Assembly: GCA_905234925.1 (NCBI GenBank)
Contig: CAJOJJ010000003.1
Coordinates: forward strand, 1 to 36,119
Source of the DNA: an uncultured Endomicrobiia bacterium
GTDB taxonomy: Bacteria > Elusimicrobiota > Endomicrobiia > Endomicrobiales > Endomicrobiaceae
DNA length: 36,119 nt
Direction of reading: 5' to 3'
Shown here: positions 32,870-36,119 of the stretch, one piece after another
How the letters are laid out: the number at the start of each line of letters is the position of its first letter
Numbering within the stretch: the stretch's first letter is position 1
The notes under the pieces: generated by a model
What the model was told of the DNA's origin: nothing
The model's database searches: none
The model's input: only the letters and a program-made list of their open reading frames with translations
Position numbers and translations under genes: made by a program

Positions 32870-33529
32870 TTATTTTATCGTTCCGTCCATTATATTTATG
32901 CTTCTGTCGGCTTTCGCTGCCAGCTCCGGACTGTGTGTTACCACGACAAGCGTCATATCTCTTTTGTCGCACATTTCAAACATCAGTTTTTCTATAATCT
33001 TGCCGGTTTCCCTGTCGAGATTTCCGGTGGGCTCGTCGGCAAATAATATTTTAGGATTGTTTATCAATGCCCTTGCAAGTGCTGCTCTTTGCTGCTCTCC
33101 TCCGGAAAGTTCACTCGGGAAATGGTTAATTCTGTCCGTTAATCCCATAGTTTCAAGCAGGTTCATTGCTTCCGAAGTTTTTTCTTTTTTCTTTTCCCAT
33201 ACGGGCATCAAAACATTTTCCAAAACATTAAAATCGGCAAGCAGATAATGAAACTGAAACACAAAGCCGATATTTTTTTTTCTCATTTGTGCAAGCTTTA
33301 CCGAAGAAAAATTTGTTATATTTTCTCCGTCAATCAACACTTGTCCCGAAGTAGGTTTATCCATTAACCCTAAAATGTGAATTAACGTACTTTTGCCTGC
33401 ACCGGAAGGACCCGTAAGCGCAATTTTCTCTCCGGAATTTACGGATATATTTATTCCTTTAAGAACTTTAACTTCCTGATTATGAGGAAGCATATAGTTT
33501 TTTGTTAAATTTACGGTTTTAATATTCAT
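32870..33529 (-). CDS. LolD/MacB-type ABC transporter ATPase
   Basis: A 219-residue ATP-binding subunit. It has Walker A G-P-S-G-A-G-K-S-T at 40-48, the Q-loop F-V-F-Q-F near 91, signature L-S-G-G-E-Q-Q-R near 140, Walker B I-L-F-A-D-E-P-T-G-N near 164 and the H-switch near 198. L-M-D-K-P-T-S-G and the D-E-P-T-G-N-L-D form place it in the MacB/LolD/FtsE group; LolD (lipoprotein release from the inner membrane) is the likeliest role. No permease gene is adjacent in the window. A promoter whose -10 box lies eight bases before the ATG suggests a leaderless mRNA. The aminotransferase follows on the same strand after 56 bases. Confidence 0.85.
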   Translation of the reverse strand: MNIKTVNLTKNYMLPHNQEVKVLKGINISVNSGEKIALTGPSGAGKSTLIHILGLMDKPTSGQVLIDGENITNFSSVKLAQMRKKNIGFVFQFHYLLADFNVLENVLMPVWEKKKEKTSEAMNLLETMGLTDRINHFPSELSGGEQQRAALARALINNPKILFADEPTGNLDRETGKIIEKLMFEMCDKRDMTLVVVTHSPELAAKADRSINIMDGTIK

Positions 33530-33537
33530 ACTTCATT

Positions 33538-33566
33538 ATTTTATAATAATCATAAATTAATTGCAA
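33538..33566 (-). promoter_or_regulatory. Promoter of the LolD-like ATPase gene
   Basis: On the minus strand TTGCAA (33561-33566) and TAAAAT (33538-33543) are separated by 17 bases. Eight bases lie between the -10 box and the ATG, leaving room for essentially no leader and no ribosome binding site. Confidence 0.55.
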
Positions 33567-33614
33567 AAATTATAAAGGTATTTTGTAAAGGTTGAAAGAA
33601 TAAAAACAAAAATG

Positions 33615-33720
33615 TATAATATGCATATTACTATAAATTTTAAATTGTCGTATCATCTCGAACATTTTTACTTTTTGCTGTTTGCAGCTGCAGTTTATTA
33701 TACATTATACATTATACATT
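33615..33720. repeat. Mosaic repeat before the exonuclease gene
   Basis: Read on the minus strand, this holds (GTATAAT)-type tandem units (three and a half copies of a 7-base unit at 33697-33720), then AATAAACTGC, TTCGAGATGATACGACAATT and AAAATTTATAG. The parts match the repeats at 812-830 and 14030-14090. A palindromic GCAGCTGC lies at about 33684-33691. No gene is seen between 33530 and 33724. Confidence 0.45.
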
Positions 33721-33724
33721 AACT

Positions 33725-34318
33725 ATGATTCCTTCACCCATACAAACCAACAAACCTGATAATTTGGTATTCCTCGACGTTGAAACTACGGGGCTTTCCG
33801 TAGATCACGGAGCAAAGGTGTGCGAAATCGCTATGCTGAAAACGGAAAACGGTGTAGAAACGGAATTTTGTACTCTTGTAAATCCCGGTTATCCGATACT
33901 TCCCAAATATTCTCAAATTCACGGTATTACAAACGCAATGGTTAAAGATGCTCCGAGGTTTGAAGACATTGCAAAAAATATAGTAGATTTTATCGACGGT
34001 TACGTGTTGGTATGTCACAACGCTCCGTTTGATTTGGGTTTTATTTCCAAGCAGATAATGGAAAGCGGTATAGCCTCTCCCGAAATGTATTACTTGGACA
34101 CATTAATAATTTCCCGTCAGTATTTCAGTTTTCAGTCAAATAAGCTCGGAGACATTGCAAGGACGCTTGATGTGGAAGTTGAACAGGCACATCGTGCAAT
34201 GTCCGACGTAAAAACAATGTATGAAATATCGAAATATTTATTTTCCAATTTGTACAGAAAAGGAATCGACACAATAGAACCTGCCTATTTTGCACAATCT
34301 TTAAATATAAAAAAATAA
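33725..34318 (+). CDS. DEDDh 3'-5' exonuclease (DnaQ/epsilon-like)
   Basis: A 197-residue exonuclease domain protein with the catalytic set Asp18 and Glu20 (F-L-D-V-E-T-T-G-L), Asp103 (H-N-A-P-F-D), His156 and Asp161 (H-R-A-M-S-D-V). This is the proofreading-type fold; it may be the DNA polymerase III epsilon subunit or a stand-alone nuclease. No polymerase gene is adjacent and no clear clamp-binding motif was identified. No ribosome binding site precedes the ATG, which lies just after tandem TATACAT units. The oxidase gene starts four bases after its stop. Confidence 0.87.
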   Translation: MIPSPIQTNKPDNLVFLDVETTGLSVDHGAKVCEIAMLKTENGVETEFCTLVNPGYPILPKYSQIHGITNAMVKDAPRFEDIAKNIVDFIDGYVLVCHNAPFDLGFISKQIMESGIASPEMYYLDTLIISRQYFSFQSNKLGDIARTLDVEVEQAHRAMSDVKTMYEISKYLFSNLYRKGIDTIEPAYFAQSLNIKK

Positions 34319-34322
34319 AATT

Positions 34323-35885
34323 ATGATTATTAAAACCGACCAATCAACATTTGCACATTATTTGGAAGATGCTTCGGGAATGCTCGGGGCAAATGCAGAA
34401 AAAGTTTATATTCCCGAGACAAAAGAAGAAGTTTCTTCTTTATTGAAAGAATGTTCCGAAAAGAAAATTCCCGTTACCGTAGCAGCAGGCTGTACAGGAG
34501 TTACGGGCGGATGCCTTGCTTACGGCGGAGTGATTTTATCGACGGAAAAATTTAATAAGATTGGAAAAATACAACAACGACAATGTACAATGTACAATAA
34601 ACGACAAAATGAAAATGAACAACAATTAAAAGCAACTACCGCTCATAATAACGGACAAAGCGGCATAGAAACGGCAACTATTAGAGTGGGAAGCGGTGCG
34701 ATAGTAAACGAGATTAAAAGTTATGTTTTGTCTCAAGGCTGGATGTATGCACCCGACCCTACAGAAAAAAATGCTACTATCGGCGGGAACATTTCTACCG
34801 ATGCTTCAGGCGGAAGAGGTTTTAAGTACGGTACAACCAGAAAATATATTAATGCAATAGAGATAGTTTTGTCCGACGGTTCATATGCAAACATAAGAAG
34901 AGGCGAAACATTTGCTTCCGACGACGGAACGGTTGTTCTAAAAACAAATCTCGGCGAAAAAATTTTACATTTGCCGAAATACAAATTACCGAACATAAAA
35001 AATGCCGCCGCATATTATAACTACAAAAATGCCGACCTGATAGATGTTTTTATCGGGCATGAGGGAACGCTGGGCGTAATAATTTCCGCAGAATTGATAC
35101 TGATAAGACCTTTTGAAATGCTCTTCGGAGGGATAATCTTTTTCGATAAAAAAGAAAAATCCTGGGATTTCGTTAAAGAAATAAGAACTTTGTCCGAACA
35201 AAATAAAAAGAGCGGCGCCGTTGATATAAATGCAATGTCTGTAGAATATTTCGACAAAAATGCTCTTAACTTAATTAAGCCGTATTATCCCGTAATACCG
35301 GAAAATGTTGATGCGGGAATTTTATTCGAGCAGGACTGTACAAAAGAAACATACGATATTTTAATGGAAAAATGGATTGATATTATAGAAAAATACGGTA
35401 TAAACACCGACGATGTTTGGTTTGCTTCCGATGCTAAACAGCAGGAAGAGTTTAGAATATTCCGACATAAAATACCTGAATGTGTAAACGAAATAGTGAA
35501 AAAAAACAAAATTCCTAAAGTCGGTACGGACGTTGCCGTTCCTCACGATAAACTGCATGAGATGATATATTTCTGCGAACAGAAATTTAAAGAAAACAAT
35601 CTTTTTAATTTAACATTCGGACATATAGGAGAAAGCCACCTGCATGCAAATATAATTGCCTCAACGCAGGAAGAATATGAACGCTGCAAAAGTTTATACT
35701 TGGAAATTGCACGCAAAGCCGTTTCTCTGGGCGGTACCGTTACTGCCGAACACGGCATAGGAAAAGTAAAACATCACTTTTTGGAAGCAATGCTCGGTAA
35801 AGAGGGTATTGAAGAGATGCGTAAATTTAAGCTGTCGTTAGACCCTTCAAATATTCTCGGACAGAACAATATGTTTAAAATTTGA
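34323..35885 (+). CDS. FAD-linked oxidase, GlcD / D-lactate dehydrogenase family
   Basis: A flavoprotein of 520 residues that probably oxidises a 2-hydroxy acid such as glycolate or D-lactate. An N-terminal PCMH FAD-binding domain (about 25-245) shows A-G-C-T-G-V-T-G-G near 55, G-G-N-I-S-T-D-A-S-G-G near 153 and F-I-G-H-E-G-T-L-G near 247. The C-terminal FAD-oxidase domain has F-G-H-I-G-E-S-H-L-H-A-N near 436 and T-A-E-H-G-I-G-K near 475. Residues about 84-114 (rich in Gln, Asn, Arg and Thr) interrupt a short link between two strands of the FAD domain and are encoded by a repeat also found between genes. The frame is kept, so the protein may still work. It forms an operon with the exonuclease. 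Confidence 0.88.
   Translation: MIIKTDQSTFAHYLEDASGMLGANAEKVYIPETKEEVSSLLKECSEKKIPVTVAAGCTGVTGGCLAYGGVILSTEKFNKIGKIQQRQCTMYNKRQNENEQQLKATTAHNNGQSGIETATIRVGSGAIVNEIKSYVLSQGWMYAPDPTEKNATIGGNISTDASGGRGFKYGTTRKYINAIEIVLSDGSYANIRRGETFASDDGTVVLKTNLGEKILHLPKYKLPNIKNAAAYYNYKNADLIDVFIGHEGTLGVIISAELILIRPFEMLFGGIIFFDKKEKSWDFVKEIRTLSEQNKKSGAVDINAMSVEYFDKNALNLIKPYYPVIPENVDAGILFEQDCTKETYDILMEKWIDIIEKYGINTDDVWFASDAKQQEEFRIFRHKIPECVNEIVKKNKIPKVGTDVAVPHDKLHEMIYFCEQKFKENNLFNLTFGHIGESHLHANIIASTQEEYERCKSLYLEIARKAVSLGGTVTAEHGIGKVKHHFLEAMLGKEGIEEMRKFKLSLDPSNILGQNNMFKI
34572..34664. repeat. Mosaic intergenic-type repeat read in frame inside the oxidase gene
   Basis: The stretch holds CAATGTACAATGTACAAT, AAACGACAAAATG, then AATGAACAACAATTAAAAGC and AACTACCGCTC. 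The last two parts match 7656-7688 at about 27 of 31 positions, and the first two match the complement of 14035-14060. It contributes about 31 codons without a stop. Confidence 0.6.
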
Positions 35886-35952
35886 TTTCTGCAACAATAT
35901 CATTTCGATTAATTTTTTTATTCTCCACTTGAATAAATTTCACTTTTTGTTA

Positions 35953-35981
35953 TTGAAAAATATAAATTCATATATTATACT
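35953..35981 (+). promoter_or_regulatory. Promoter at the right edge
   Basis: TTGAAA (35953-35958) and TATACT (35976-35981) are separated by 17 bases, a good sigma-70 promoter reading rightward out of the window. No intrinsic terminator for the oxidase gene is obvious upstream. Confidence 0.6.
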
Positions 35982-35985
35982 TAAA

Positions 35986-36119
35986 ATATAAAGTTTATTT
36001 TAGGGAGAGCTGTGTCCTCATTAAAGAAAAATTGGAAAAGCTTCAAAATATATTGGACAAAGAAATATTTTAATTAATAAAAATTTTTCGTGTTGATTAA
36101 AAATTTCAATTATGATATA
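35986..36119 (+). other. Right edge: possible short gene or leader
   Basis: After the promoter, GGGAGAG precedes a GTG at 36012 that opens a 21-codon frame, M-S-S-L-K-K-N-W-K-S-F-K-I-Y-W-T-K-K-Y-F-N, ending at 36077. It could be a small protein, a leader peptide, or chance within an untranslated leader of a gene beyond the edge. No structured RNA family was recognised. The rest is A/T-rich and featureless. Confidence 0.25.

Noticed and set aside
33725-34318. Naming the exonuclease dnaQ
   Set aside because: The DEDDh fold is clear, but many stand-alone nucleases share it, and no polymerase gene or clamp motif supports the assignment.

Overview
This window is AT-rich bacterial chromosome, by eye roughly one third G+C. 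It has little intergenic DNA except where repeats lie. The cell is a diderm: there is a TamB-like protein, a BamA/TamA-type barrel, an autotransporter-type outer-membrane protein, an OmpA-domain lipoprotein and a LolD-type ATPase. The MurE DNPR motif points to meso-diaminopimelate peptidoglycan. Two prepilin genes sharing an I-D-A-R-x-N-x-Y-F motif, plus a fragment of a third, resemble the pilin-rich genomes of Elusimicrobiota (Elusimicrobium/Endomicrobium). That placement is an inference from gene content; no 16S rRNA is present.

Layout. 1-900: a left edge with palindromic repeats and tsaC. 898-6490: sir2 diverges from an apparent comM-mrdA-rodA transcription unit (YifB ATPase, PBP2, SEDS elongasome polymerase). 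6541-7610: a single-gene prepilin unit faces away from an XRE regulator, with an operator-like inverted repeat between them. 7611-9693: a SpoU rRNA methyltransferase carrying repeat-derived segments, then a BamA-like barrel without POTRA domains. 9690-12700: pfkA, whose leader overlaps a prepilin fragment and a hairpin, followed by a tRNA-Ser / outer-membrane protein / OmpA lipoprotein unit read leftward. 12732-14490: a second prepilin on an apparently leaderless promoter, a coiled-coil zinc-ribbon protein and RNase P RNA. 14593-25092: the division and cell-wall cluster rsmH-ftsL-ftsI-murE-murF-mraY-murD-ftsW-murG. 25366-35885: surE, hemW, tamB, an aminotransferase, a LolD-like ATPase, a DEDDh exonuclease and an FAD-linked oxidase. 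The right edge holds a good promoter firing out of the window.

The genes work together mainly in envelope growth. PBP2/RodA serve elongation. FtsI/FtsW/FtsL serve division. MurE, MurF, MurD, MraY and MurG make lipid II. TamB and the barrel proteins serve the outer membrane. The division cluster stops at murG: mraZ, murC, murB, ddl, ftsQ, ftsA and ftsZ are not here.

The least ordinary content is (1) a family of mosaic intergenic repeats, some apparently translated in frame inside two enzymes; (2) the prepilin genes, each in a compact promoter-gene-terminator unit, one with a divergent regulator and operator-like palindromes, and a fragment whose antisense strand forms the pfkA leader; and (3) several genes whose -10 box lies 6-10 bases before the ATG, suggesting leaderless mRNAs. 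I saw no CRISPR array, insertion sequence, phage module or complete new gene system.
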